Shown: positions 56,601-64,000 of the stretch, piece by piece
How the letters are laid out: each line of letters opens with the position of its first letter
Position numbering within the stretch: position 1 is the stretch's first letter
From: Prevotella heparinolytica
Lineage (GTDB): Bacteria > Bacteroidota > Bacteroidia > Bacteroidales > Bacteroidaceae
Direction: 5' to 3'
Length of the DNA stretch: 64,000 bases
NCBI RefSeq assembly: GCF_004342845.1
Contig: NZ_SLXB01000001.1
Coordinates: forward strand, 248,001-312,000
The notes under the pieces: model-generated
What the model was told of the DNA's origin: nothing
Seen by the model: only the letters and a program-made list of their open reading frames with translations
The model's database searches: none
Program-made: the position numbers and the translations under genes

Positions 56601-56825
56601 CCGGCGAAGGATTACCTGCGCCATCCGGCAGAGTGGTATCGTTTCAACCGCCGCATCCTGCTCTATGATGTCGCCGCCAATAGTTGGCAGGAGGTGGCCG
56701 AGGTAGCCGATGCAGCCCGTGCAGGCGCGGCGCTGGTGGGTGGCAACGGCGCTTGCTTCTACATCGGCGGCGAACTGAAGCCCGGCATCCGCATACCCGG
56801 AGTTACTAAAATAAACTTGAAATAG
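53607..56825 (+). CDS. Three-part protein: SGNH esterase + sialate O-acetylesterase (NanS-like) + NanM-type kelch mutarotase
   Basis: 1072 residues with signal peptide ending SSLAQQ. Residues about 25-210 are an SGNH/GDSL hydrolase (GNSITYGAG with Ser32, HLGINDTDP, DALHPTAEG). Residues about 230-700 are a sialate O-acetylesterase domain (VWLCSGQSNMEF with Ser311, GVIWYQGESNAH). Residues about 715-1072 are kelch repeats as in NanM sialic acid mutarotase (NGRLLMAGGCNFP, GLVCIGGMN, NTIYVAGGN, GRILCMGGVD). It should strip O-acetyl groups and interconvert anomers of free sialic acid in the periplasm. These steps are usually on separate polypeptides. Confidence 0.9.
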   Translation: MKHLLLVLSSVLFVCFSSLAQQKTKVACIGNSITYGAGLPDREKQAYPAQLQQMLGKRYEVGNFGKSGATLLNRGHRPYMQQQEFRDALRFAADIAVIHLGINDTDPRNWPHHRDAFVSDYLSLIDSLRSANPDVRILIARLSPISDRHARFLSGTRDWHAEIQTAIEAVARCADVQLIDFHAPLYPYPHLLPDALHPTAEGATLLARTVYSALTGDYGGLRLSALYTDNMVLQRNVPLDVSGMADAGERVTVNIGRQRCSVVAGKDGRWTARLLPLKASGPYELTVSTSGKTLRYRNVLAGEVWLCSGQSNMEFMLKQAATAGRDIPKADDDELRFYDIKARWRTNAVEWDSAILDSLNALHYYEEAEWEACTPRTAGDFPAVAYYFGRMLRDSLQVPVGLICNAVGGSPTEAWIDRGTLEQEFPAILKDWKRNDFIQDWVRGRAALNIKKSANPYQRHPYEPCYLFEAGIVPLQSYPLKGVIWYQGESNAHNKDAHERLFKLLVGSWRKKWENARLPFYYVQLSSLNRPSWPWFRDSQRRLMREMPYTGMAVSSDVGDLLDVHPMQKQPVGERLARWALSDTYHRALTPSGPLLRKAAFRDGAVYLTFDYGDGLRSADGQPLRTFEVAETDGLFHPAEATVEDGRLKVWSEAVKHPHYVRYGWQPFTQANLVNDAGLPASTFRAEDLDWMGKPSPDPYEEAFRFFLHTSREFCQPALPVSNKVGWRPMKGSPKGEKGFELGVSACFAGVVNGRLLMAGGCNFPDVPAADGGRKRYYRGIYAAPLPADSVLLWRKVGELPMPLAYGASVPTADGLVCIGGMNAEGSTTDVYRLVIGNKDKKVRIETLPSLPYALDNLTGSLMGNTIYVAGGNRQGAASNTFLCLDLERPGEGWKELTPFPGNPRIQPVSAGVHVDGAYRFFLWGGFAPTSQGREATLSVNGYCYGPAFDTWIPVPTPTGRNGEAVSLGGGTAIALDDGRILCMGGVDKDIFLSALRSPAKDYLRHPAEWYRFNRRILLYDVAANSWQEVAEVADAARAGAALVGGNGACFYIGGELKPGIRIPGVTKINLK

Positions 56826-56847
56826 CAGACTTTTTAAATATTAAGAA

Positions 56848-56892
56848 GCCGTATCATTACTCTATTTTTTGAGTAGTGATACGGTTCTTTTT
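56848..56892. terminator. Intrinsic terminator
   Basis: GCCGTATCATTACTC (56848-56862) pairs with GAGTAGTGATACGGT (56871-56885) with G-U wobble, loop TATTTTTT, then a CTTTTTC tail. It closes the sialidase-GH20-NanS/NanM gene group. Confidence 0.8.
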
Positions 56893-57307
56893 CTCGAGAT
56901 TGAGTCCCCCATATAGTAGGCATCTTCTGCCGGAGCGCTCATTTGTAAAATATAATGTATGGATGCGATAGGGGTAAATCGTATCTCGGTGCCGAAGGCC
57001 TCGTTCCTCGGTGTGGAAGAGGGCGTTCCTCGGTGTCGGAGGCCTCGTTCCTCGGTGCCTCTCATACGCCACCTCGGAGAAGAGAAAAAAGAGGGACGTT
57101 ATCGACTGAAAATCAACCTAATATCCATTCACTCACAGAAAGGGATGCGCAAAGTGTCGATTGTCATCTTTTTTCTACACTCAAAAACTGCGCTATCATT
57201 ATCGGGGGGGTGAAAGTGCGGGCAAACATAAAAAAATGCGTGTCTGCTGCAACTTTTCCTATCTGCCGTGCATCTGATATAGCAGAATAACTTAAAAGAA
57301 GAATATC
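56893..57307. other. 415-base intergenic region with a repeat array
   Basis: Contains the 22-bp array at 56985-57072. Two overlapping short frames cover the array and are artefacts of its 22-base period. A run of eight G lies at about 57204-57211. No gene is called. Confidence 0.6.
56985..57072 (+). repeat. Tandem array with exact 22-bp period, core CTCGGTGTCGGAGGCCTCG
   Basis: CTCGGTG occurs at 56985, 57007, 57029 and 57051, each 22 bases apart. The first and third units share GGCCTCGTTC. The last unit is degenerate after CTCGGTGCC. No terminal inverted repeat like that of the two MITE-like elements was found around it. Confidence 0.9.
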
Positions 57308-57628
57308 ATGTTAGTGACTACAACTCCTACGATTGAGGGTACACGCATCACCCGTTATTATGGCATTGCTTCCGGAGACACCATTATCGGAGCCAATGTG
57401 TTTCGCGATCTTTTTGCCAGCATCCGGGATGTGGTGGGCGGACGAAGTGGCTCTTACGAGGAAGTGCTTCGTCAAGCCAAAGAAACAGCCTTGCACGAGA
57501 TGCAGGAAAATGCCCGTATGATGGGCGCCAATGCCGTGATTGGGGTCGACCTCGACTACGAAACGGTGGGCGGCAGCGGCAGCATGCTGATGATGACGGC
57601 CTGCGGAACGGCGGTGACGATAGAGTAA
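57308..57628 (+). CDS. YbjQ/UPF0145-family protein
   Basis: 106 residues, full length for the family. Motifs: [30 protein letters not shown] and a final [11 protein letters not shown]. Members form small pentamer-like rings of unknown function and are sometimes annotated as heavy-metal-binding. Cytoplasmic, no partner is evident. Confidence 0.93.
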   Translation: MLVTTTPTIEGTRITRYYGIASGDTIIGANVFRDLFASIRDVVGGRSGSYEEVLRQAKETALHEMQENARMMGANAVIGVDLDYETVGGSGSMLMMTACGTAVTIE

Positions 57629-57739
57629 AAACGACGGCAGATAACGTCTGTTTCCCTTGGATACGTGTACACATGCATTCAGGGGATTTTTTGTTTTTTC
57701 TCCGCGCAATCTCTTTTTCTGAAAAATATCTCCTTCCCG

Positions 57740-57771
57740 TTTGCTTTTCTCGTTCCGATTCTTTATTTTTA
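57740..57771 (+). promoter_or_regulatory. Promoter-like element before the pyrophosphatase gene
   Basis: TTTG at 57740-57743, 20 bases, then TATTTTTA at 57764-57771 (last base off the TAnnTTTG consensus). Confidence 0.5.
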
Positions 57772-57805
57772 GACAGTTGTTAAAAAACCTTTTAATATAT
57801 ATACT

Positions 57806-60007
57806 ATGGACCAATTACTATTCTGGCTGGTTCCGGCCGCATCTGTTCTGGCGCTTTGTTTTGCCGGGTATTTCCATCGCGAAATGATGAAAGAGAGTGA
57901 GGGTACTCCTCAAATGATTAGAATTGCCGCCGCTGTGCGCAAGGGGGCCATGTCCTACCTCAAGCAGCAGTACAAAGTGGTGGGCTGGGTGTTCTTCGCA
58001 CTTGTTGTCCTGTTCTCCGTCATGGCATATGGCTTCGGGGTGCAGAACCCTTGGGTGCCCGTGGCTTTCCTTACCGGGGGCTTCTTCTCGGGACTTTCGG
58101 GCTTTCTGGGTATGAAGACGGCGACATACGCCTCGGCACGTACAGCAAATGCCGCGCGAAACTCGTTGAACGCAGGTTTGCGCATCGCTTTCCGCAGCGG
58201 GGCGGTGATGGGACTGGTAGTGGTAGGCCTCGGCTTGCTCGATATCTCCTTCTGGTACCTGTTGCTCAACGCCGTGATTCCGGCAGACGTGATGACGCCC
58301 ACCCATAAACTCTGTATCATCACCACCACCATGCTCACCTTCGGCATGGGAGCCTCCACGCAGGCGCTCTTTGCACGTGTGGGCGGCGGAATCTATACCA
58401 AGGCGGCCGACGTGGGCGCCGACCTTGTGGGCAAGGTAGAAGCCGGCATCCCCGAGGACGACCCGCGCAACCCTGCCACCATTGCCGATAACGTGGGCGA
58501 CAACGTAGGCGATGTGGCGGGCATGGGCGCCGACCTCTACGAGAGCTATTGCGGCTCCATCCTTGCCACGGCTGCTCTGGGCGCTGCCGCCTTCATCCAT
58601 TCGGGCGACACGCTGATGCAGTTCAAGGCGGTGATTGCGCCCATGCTGATTGCAGCGGTCGGGATACTCCTTTCCATCATAGGCATCTTCTCCGTGCGTA
58701 CCAAGGAGAATGCAAAGATGAAGGACTTGCTGAACTCGCTGGCGTTGGGTACCAATCTTAGTTCCATATTGATTGTGGTGGCCACCTTCTTCATTCTTTG
58801 GTTGCTGAAACTGGATAACTGGGCTTGGATTGCGTGCTCGGTGGTAGTGGGACTGGTAGTGGGCATTGTCATCGGCCGTTCCACAGAGTATTACACATCT
58901 CAATCCTACCGGCCGACCCAGAAGCTGAGCGAGAGCGGGAAAACAGGCCCTGCCACAGTCATCATCTCAGGCATCGGGTTGGGCATGCTCTCCACAGCCA
59001 TCCCGGTGATTGCCGTGGTGACGGGCATCATCGCCTCCTATCTCTTCGCTTCGGGCTTCGATTTCTCTAACGTCGGACTGGGACTTTACGGCATCGGCAT
59101 TGCTGCCGTAGGCATGCTTTCCACACTGGGCATCACACTGGCTACGGATGCCTACGGGCCTATTGCCGACAATGCGGGCGGCAACGCCGAGATGTCCGGA
59201 TTGGGCGAAGAAGTGCGCAAACGCACCGATGCACTCGACTCTCTGGGCAATACCACCGCCGCCACGGGCAAAGGCTTTGCCATCGGCTCCGCCGCCCTCA
59301 CGGGCTTGGCCCTGCTGGCTTCGTATATCGAGGAGATACGTATCGGACTTACCCGGATTGGGATGACTGAGATACATTCCGGCGGCCAAACCATCTCCGT
59401 GCAAGATGCCACGTTCTTCGACTTCATGCACCATTACGATGTGACACTGATGAACCCGAAGGTGCTGTCGGGCATGTTCATCGGTTCCATGATGGCTTTC
59501 CTGTTCTGCGGATTGACGATGAATGCCGTGGGACGCGCCGCTTCTCACATGGTAGATGAGGTACGCCGCCAGTTCCACGAAATCAAGGGCATCCTTACGG
59601 GCGAAGCCGAACCCGATTACGAACGTTGCGTGGCCATCTCCACCAAAGGGGCACAACGCGAAATGGTGGTTCCCTCGCTGATAGCCATTGTTGCTCCCAT
59701 CCTCACAGGACTAATCTTTGGCGTTCCCGGCGTGCTGGGCTTGCTGATTGGCGGACTGAGCAGCGGGTTCGTGCTCGCCATCTTCATGGCCAATGCCGGC
59801 GGTGCTTGGGACAATGCGAAGAAATACGTGGAAGAGGGCAACTTCGGCGGTAAAGGCGGCGAGACACACAAAGCCACCGTGGTGGGCGACACCGTGGGCG
59901 ACCCGTTCAAGGATACCTCCGGTCCAAGCCTGAACATCCTCATCAAGCTGATGAGCATGGTGGCCATCGTGATGGCAGGGCTTACGGTGGCGTGGAGCTT
60001 GTTCTGA
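57806..60007 (+). CDS. hppA: Membrane-bound ion-translocating pyrophosphatase
   Basis: 733 residues with about 16 membrane segments. The pyrophosphate site [20 protein letters not shown] followed by [20 protein letters not shown], and the second acidic site [15 protein letters not shown], are intact. The motif [16 protein letters not shown] has Ala where K+-independent enzymes carry Lys, so it should be K+-dependent. Enzymes of this group in Bacteroides have been shown to pump Na+ with H+. It couples PPi hydrolysis to cation export at the inner membrane and is a housekeeping gene unrelated to the glycan loci. Confidence 0.97.
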   Translation: MDQLLFWLVPAASVLALCFAGYFHREMMKESEGTPQMIRIAAAVRKGAMSYLKQQYKVVGWVFFALVVLFSVMAYGFGVQNPWVPVAFLTGGFFSGLSGFLGMKTATYASARTANAARNSLNAGLRIAFRSGAVMGLVVVGLGLLDISFWYLLLNAVIPADVMTPTHKLCIITTTMLTFGMGASTQALFARVGGGIYTKAADVGADLVGKVEAGIPEDDPRNPATIADNVGDNVGDVAGMGADLYESYCGSILATAALGAAAFIHSGDTLMQFKAVIAPMLIAAVGILLSIIGIFSVRTKENAKMKDLLNSLALGTNLSSILIVVATFFILWLLKLDNWAWIACSVVVGLVVGIVIGRSTEYYTSQSYRPTQKLSESGKTGPATVIISGIGLGMLSTAIPVIAVVTGIIASYLFASGFDFSNVGLGLYGIGIAAVGMLSTLGITLATDAYGPIADNAGGNAEMSGLGEEVRKRTDALDSLGNTTAATGKGFAIGSAALTGLALLASYIEEIRIGLTRIGMTEIHSGGQTISVQDATFFDFMHHYDVTLMNPKVLSGMFIGSMMAFLFCGLTMNAVGRAASHMVDEVRRQFHEIKGILTGEAEPDYERCVAISTKGAQREMVVPSLIAIVAPILTGLIFGVPGVLGLLIGGLSSGFVLAIFMANAGGAWDNAKKYVEEGNFGGKGGETHKATVVGDTVGDPFKDTSGPSLNILIKLMSMVAIVMAGLTVAWSLF

Positions 60008-60037
60008 GGCATCCCCCCGCAATCCGCATAAATGTGC

Positions 60038-61495
60038 CTATCGGGCTGTTGCTTCTGTGCCGTTTTTCTTCTTTCGGATATAGCCGGATAATTTGAGGAT
60101 TGTCCGGCTGTATTTCTTTTGCCCGACTGCGTTCTCGTTCTCTGTCGGGTCGGTACGGTGATCGAACAACATCCGGCTTTGCCCTCCAGGCGTTTGAGGC
60201 CATTCGGCGTAGCTGTATCTTTTGTTTACGGCGTTATCTGCTCCTTGCCATTGTATGTAAACATGGTTTTTGGTTTGAACTTTTAGGTTCTTCAATATGG
60301 GAACGAAGCTGCTTCCGTCCAGCTGCCCTTGAGGCATACCGATGCGGCAAAGCTCGCACAATGTAGGATATATATCCACCAGCTCCACGGGCGATTCGGT
60401 TGCTCCTCGCTTCATGCCCGGCACGCGTACGATGAGCGGTATCCGCGTGGCTTCCCGCATCAGCGTGTGCTTGCCCCAGAAACCGTGTTCTCCCAATTGC
60501 CATCCGTGATCGCCGAAAAGTACGACAATGGTATGGTCGGCCAAATCCAACTCTTCCAACGCCGTGAGGATTCTGCCTATCTGCGCGTCTACATAGCTCA
60601 CGGAGGCATAATAGCCGTGCTTGGCTTCACGTTGAAAAGTTTCCGCTTTGGTATCGACCCGTGCATACGAGAGTATCTCTTGCGAGCCTTGAACCTCTTC
60701 CGGCAAATATCGTGGTCGGAAACGATTGGCGGCTAAAGGTATCTCGTCGCGCCGATACATGTCCCAATACTTTTTAGGAACATTGAAAGGCAGATGGGGA
60801 CGCCAAAAACCGCATGTAAGGAAGAAGGGTTTACCCAGTTCCTTCAGCCTTTTCAGGTCTTCGATGGTACGGGTGGCGCCTTTGCCGTCGTCGTAGGCCT
60901 CATCGTCCACGTCGGCCGATTCGCAGAATGGGCCGCGCATGGTCCGGGGGTTGATGCTGTTGCCCGATTCGGCATTCATCCACACCTCCCATTTGTTGTA
61001 TTCCGCCCAGTCGTGCCCGTATCCGTCGGGGTGCACCCGCCACGGATGTTCGCTCCAGCTCTCGGCATGGTCGGTGATGTTGTGAAACACTTTGCCGTTG
61101 GAGACGGTGTGGTAGCCGTGAGCCGTGAACCACCCGGAAAGGGGAATGGCGTCGGGGGCATCTGTTGAGGCCGATGCCTCGTAGTGGGTAAATCGTTGCG
61201 GGTAACGGGGGTACATGCCCGTGAACAGGCTGGCACGTGATGCACCGCTGACAGGAATGTTGCAATAGGCATTCCGGAAGAGTAGGCCGATGGAGGCCAG
61301 TCGGTCAATGTGCGGAGTGTGTATCGCTTCGATGCCGTAGCAGCCTAATTCCGGTCTCATGTCGTCGGCAATCAACATCAGCACGTTCATCCGTCCGGAC
61401 TGTGCCGCCTCTTGTGCATGCAGAAGCGGTGGGAGAACCGATAAGGCGAGTCCTCCCGTTGCCAAAGTTCGTAAACCATTCATTCTTCGTCTCAT
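60038..61495 (-). CDS. Secreted sulfatase (type I, iduronate-2-sulfatase-like), serine-type
   Basis: 485 residues with a Tat- or Sec-like leader ([20 protein letters not shown]). Metal ligands Asp44-Asp45 lie in [14 protein letters not shown]; the formylglycine site is [13 protein letters not shown] with Ser83 as the residue to be converted and Ala in place of the usual Pro two residues on. [17 protein letters not shown] is the iduronate-2-sulfatase-type signature. It needs an anaerobic sulfatase-maturing enzyme encoded elsewhere. Its ATG overlaps the SusD stop (ATGA), so it is translationally coupled to the transporter genes. Confidence 0.93.
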   Translation of the reverse strand: MRRRMNGLRTLATGGLALSVLPPLLHAQEAAQSGRMNVLMLIADDMRPELGCYGIEAIHTPHIDRLASIGLLFRNAYCNIPVSGASRASLFTGMYPRYPQRFTHYEASASTDAPDAIPLSGWFTAHGYHTVSNGKVFHNITDHAESWSEHPWRVHPDGYGHDWAEYNKWEVWMNAESGNSINPRTMRGPFCESADVDDEAYDDGKGATRTIEDLKRLKELGKPFFLTCGFWRPHLPFNVPKKYWDMYRRDEIPLAANRFRPRYLPEEVQGSQEILSYARVDTKAETFQREAKHGYYASVSYVDAQIGRILTALEELDLADHTIVVLFGDHGWQLGEHGFWGKHTLMREATRIPLIVRVPGMKRGATESPVELVDIYPTLCELCRIGMPQGQLDGSSFVPILKNLKVQTKNHVYIQWQGADNAVNKRYSYAEWPQTPGGQSRMLFDHRTDPTENENAVGQKKYSRTILKLSGYIRKKKNGTEATAR

Positions 61496-63429
61496 TTGTC
61501 GTATCCGGGGTTGGGTGTCAGGTTAGGATTCAAAGCCTGTTCGCTCAGCGGCACAGGATAGAGGTAATAGTGCGGTTGCCATCCTTTCAGCCCTTGCATG
61601 GTGAAGATATACAGATGGCCTTCTTTCAGCGTGTTGGAGGTGTTGATTGTGCCGTCTTCATTATACCGTGCCACTTTCATGCTGCTTGGGTTTCCGTAAT
61701 CGGCTTTCACTATATAGGCTCCCATCGGCATTTTTGAAAGTTGGCTTTCGGCTTTCTTCCAGCGTCTGATGTCGTTGAAGGCAAAGCCCTCGCACGCAAG
61801 TTCCACGATTCTTTCGCGGCGTATCTCCCATAATAGGGGATTAACGTCCGGTTCGCGATACTTGTCCCAGCCGTCTGTAATGGCACTTACTTTCATCGGG
61901 GCTACTCCGCCGCGCGTACGAAGTTTGTTTATGGTGGCGTCTGCTATGCTTTGGGTAAATTCGCCCAACTCGCAGGCCGCTTCGGCATAGTTCAGCATCA
62001 CTTCGCCCACCCTGAATATGGGTGCTGCCGAATCGTTGGATGAGTCGTTGCTGGGGCATATCACCCACGTGTTGTAGAACTTCCATGGAATATAGCCCAT
62101 ATAGGCTTTCTGCCAGTTCCACACTCCATTGCTCGATTGCCAAAGGTTGGGCATGCGCGTTGTGTAGTAGTTTTTGAAGTTGGAAGCGGGCAGTGTCTTG
62201 TTGCCTGCCCATCCGGAACCGGAGTTGGCGTTGATAAGTTGGATGAACTCATCGGCGTAGGCTTTCGGGCTTGTCGGCTCGTAGCGTTTGAAGGCGGTGA
62301 TATTGCCGGAACGTGCATTGTCCGTCATGTATGGAGGAATGATGGTCAGGTAGAGCCGGCGGTCGCGGTTTCTGAAATTGGCGTACTCTTTCTTGGAACC
62401 GTCGGTTTCTTTGTAGCCCTCATATACGTCGCTGGTGCTTATCGGTTTCCCATCGGTGCAGAGGAATCGGTCTACAAAGTCTTTGGTGGCCTCCGTCCGT
62501 GCCTCGCCGGTGCGCAGGCTTCTCACTCTGGAGTGTCCTTCTCCCTTTACGTTACGATACTCTTTATAAAGGAGTACTTCCTTTATTTTGCTCATGTTGT
62601 CGGTGTTGGAATTGAACAAGGCGTCGTATTGCGGGTGTACGTCGGGCACGGCGGCCAATACTTTTCGGGATGCTTCAATTGATGCTTTCAGAAACTTTTC
62701 GCCATCCGGCAGATTATGGTACTTTCTCCATGTTCCTTCAAAAAGGCCGAAGCGTGAAATCAGAGCATTGACAACGTTCCGGTTGACGGTGTTGTTTCCG
62801 TCGCCTCCTTGGCGGATGTGGCTTTCGGCATATTGTAGGTTATCCAAGATATGGTCGGCCACTTCCGCTCTGGGTGTCCGGGGCATGGTCAGCTCCGTAG
62901 AATGGGTGTTCAGCACATGCTCCACCCAAGGCACGTCGCCGTAGCGTGAAAGCAATTCCATGTAGCGGTATGCGCGGAAGAAATAGCCCACCGACCTCCA
63001 ATGCTCTTTATCGGCCTCGTCCATCCGTGAGGATTCGATGTTGTCGAGCATCAGGTTCACCTGACGTATGAATGCGAAATCCCAGTCGTGATGATACGTC
63101 ACCTTATCGGGATTTTCCGTGTCTTCGTAATTTTCGGGATTGGCAGGCACGGTGATGTCGCCGGTTGCCCATTTAGACAGGCTTCCGGCGGCCGAGTTGC
63201 TCTTCGTGATGAAGTAGCCGGCATTGATTTCATCGCTGAAGTTCGTGTCGGAGTATCCCTCGAATATCTCGTACAGGCTCCATGCGTAAGTCTTGAAACT
63301 GGCATTTGTGGTGAATGCGGTCACTTCGGTTTGTTGGTCTTTGGGATATACTTCGAGGAAACCGTCGTTGCATCCGCTGCACAAGGCTGTCATTGCCGAT
63401 GCTATTATTATGTAATATATCTTTTTCAT
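61492..63429 (-). CDS. SusD/RagB-family lipoprotein of the right-hand PUL
   Basis: 645 residues, long for the family, with lipobox ALCSGC. RagB/SusD motifs are WRSVGYFFRAYRYMELLSRYGDVPWV, VGEVMLNYAEAACELG, INKLRTRGGVAPM and LACEGFAFNDIRRWK. It sits 21 bases after a SusC gene and overlaps the sulfatase start, so the ligand is probably a sulfated glycan such as a glycosaminoglycan or mucin O-glycan. Confidence 0.95.
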   Translation of the reverse strand: MKKIYYIIIASAMTALCSGCNDGFLEVYPKDQQTEVTAFTTNASFKTYAWSLYEIFEGYSDTNFSDEINAGYFITKSNSAAGSLSKWATGDITVPANPENYEDTENPDKVTYHHDWDFAFIRQVNLMLDNIESSRMDEADKEHWRSVGYFFRAYRYMELLSRYGDVPWVEHVLNTHSTELTMPRTPRAEVADHILDNLQYAESHIRQGGDGNNTVNRNVVNALISRFGLFEGTWRKYHNLPDGEKFLKASIEASRKVLAAVPDVHPQYDALFNSNTDNMSKIKEVLLYKEYRNVKGEGHSRVRSLRTGEARTEATKDFVDRFLCTDGKPISTSDVYEGYKETDGSKKEYANFRNRDRRLYLTIIPPYMTDNARSGNITAFKRYEPTSPKAYADEFIQLINANSGSGWAGNKTLPASNFKNYYTTRMPNLWQSSNGVWNWQKAYMGYIPWKFYNTWVICPSNDSSNDSAAPIFRVGEVMLNYAEAACELGEFTQSIADATINKLRTRGGVAPMKVSAITDGWDKYREPDVNPLLWEIRRERIVELACEGFAFNDIRRWKKAESQLSKMPMGAYIVKADYGNPSSMKVARYNEDGTINTSNTLKEGHLYIFTMQGLKGWQPHYYLYPVPLSEQALNPNLTPNPGYDK

Positions 63430-63450
63430 ATCTGTAGCTTTATATGGTTG

Positions 63451-64000
63451 TTAGAATGTTACTTTTACTCCTGCCGACCATTTTCTCAGGTAAGGATAAG
63501 TCCATCCTCGTGCGTTTTCTCTGTTCAGCTCGGCTTCGGGGTCCAGTCCGTCGGGAAGGTGGTCGAATGTGGCAATGTTCTCTCCGCTTGCAAAGACGGA
63601 GGCTTGGGCTATCCTGACCGGTTTCAGCCACTTCTTAGGCAGCTTGTACGACACGGTGATGTTGCGTATGGACAGGTATGCGCCGTTTTGCAGGTATTTG
63701 GTTTGGGGCAATCGGTTGGCGCTCGTGTTTTTCTTGGCCTTGTCGTAGACGCGTGGGAAGTAAGCGTCAGGGTTTTCCTTTGTCCAATAGTTTCGTTGGC
63801 TGCTCATCAGGGTGGAATACTCGTCGAACCACGGCCAGAACAGTTCGTTCGAAATCCATAAGTCGCGCTTGCCTACACCTTGCAACAGGAAAGAGAACGA
63901 CAGGTTTTTGTAGGATATTCCTCCGTTTATACCATACTGGTAGCGTGGGCTGGAGTTGCCGATGATGCTGCGGTCGCCGGGGTTGGACAATGTGTTTTGT
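63451..64000 (-). CDS. SusC-family transporter, C-terminal end only; runs off the right edge
   Basis: 183 codons are visible and the frame is open to the window edge. IGNSSPRYQYGINGGISYKNLSFSF, YLSIRNITVSYKLP and the terminal AGVKVTF are typical of the last strands of a SusC barrel. It is the upstream partner of the SusD gene on the minus strand. Confidence 0.93.
   Translation of the reverse strand, partial: QNTLSNPGDRSIIGNSSPRYQYGINGGISYKNLSFSFLLQGVGKRDLWISNELFWPWFDEYSTLMSSQRNYWTKENPDAYFPRVYDKAKKNTSANRLPQTKYLQNGAYLSIRNITVSYKLPKKWLKPVRIAQASVFASGENIATFDHLPDGLDPEAELNRENARGWTYPYLRKWSAGVKVTF

Noticed and set aside
56955..57290. Overlapping small frames after the esterase/mutarotase gene
   Set aside because: They are made by the 22-base array, which leaves several frames open. 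No protein family fits.

Overview
The window is typical of a gut Bacteroides (family Bacteroidaceae). It has four SusC/SusD-type outer-membrane pairs, a hybrid two-component sensor, an ECF sigma/FecR anti-sigma pair, many lipoprotein signal peptides ending in Cys, promoters of the Bacteroides form (TTTG, about 19 bases, TAnnTTTG) and almost no Shine-Dalgarno signals. I cannot name the species from sequence alone.

Layout. (1) 1-19051 is a polysaccharide utilisation locus (PUL). A hybrid two-component regulator runs off the left edge on the minus strand. Divergent from it on the plus strand are a type-B carboxylesterase, SusC, SusD, two alpha/beta-hydrolase esterases and two GH3 enzymes. A GH29 fucosidase and a CBM9-like protein face them on the minus strand, with a shared terminator between. 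The esterases and GH3s suggest an acylated, probably plant-derived, oligosaccharide; this is inference. (2) 19302-33081 is an ECF sigma/anti-sigma-controlled locus: STN-domain SusC, SusD, GH20 hexosaminidase, FAD-dependent oxidoreductase, metallophosphoesterase and a PNGase F-like amidase. It looks built for host N-glycans. (3) 33096-39496 is sialic acid catabolism: ROK regulator, YhcH-type anomerase, MFS transporter, N-acetylneuraminate lyase, N-acylglucosamine 2-epimerase and an unexpected creatininase-family protein. (4) 39487-44450 is an AT-richer, gene-poor insert-like stretch with an AAA ATPase, a secreted Cys/His protein and a lipoprotein. (5) 44338-56892 is the surface half of sialic acid use: NanO-like SusC (split by an apparent one-base frameshift), NanU-like SusD, GH33 sialidase, a second GH20, and a three-part SGNH esterase/sialate O-acetylesterase/NanM-type mutarotase. 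(6) 56985-60007 holds a 22-bp repeat array, a UPF0145 protein and a membrane pyrophosphatase. (7) 60038-64000 is the 3' part of another PUL on the minus strand (SusC, SusD, sulfatase).

Working together: the regions 2, 3 and 5 make a coherent sialylated-N-glycan pathway. PNGase-like and GH20 enzymes trim the glycan, the sialidase and O-acetylesterase free sialic acid, NanO/NanU and the MFS carrier import it, and the lyase and 2-epimerase turn it into N-acetylglucosamine. No sugar kinase is present in the window.

The most unusual non-coding signal is a set of short tandem arrays, mostly of period about 22 bp, each with its own private unit, in gaps between genes. Two of them (28567-28807 and 51195-51433) lie in elements of nearly equal length (241 and 239 bp) bounded by the same inverted repeat, and each starts 2-4 bp after a glycosidase stop codon. 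They look like a MITE-like family carrying a minisatellite.
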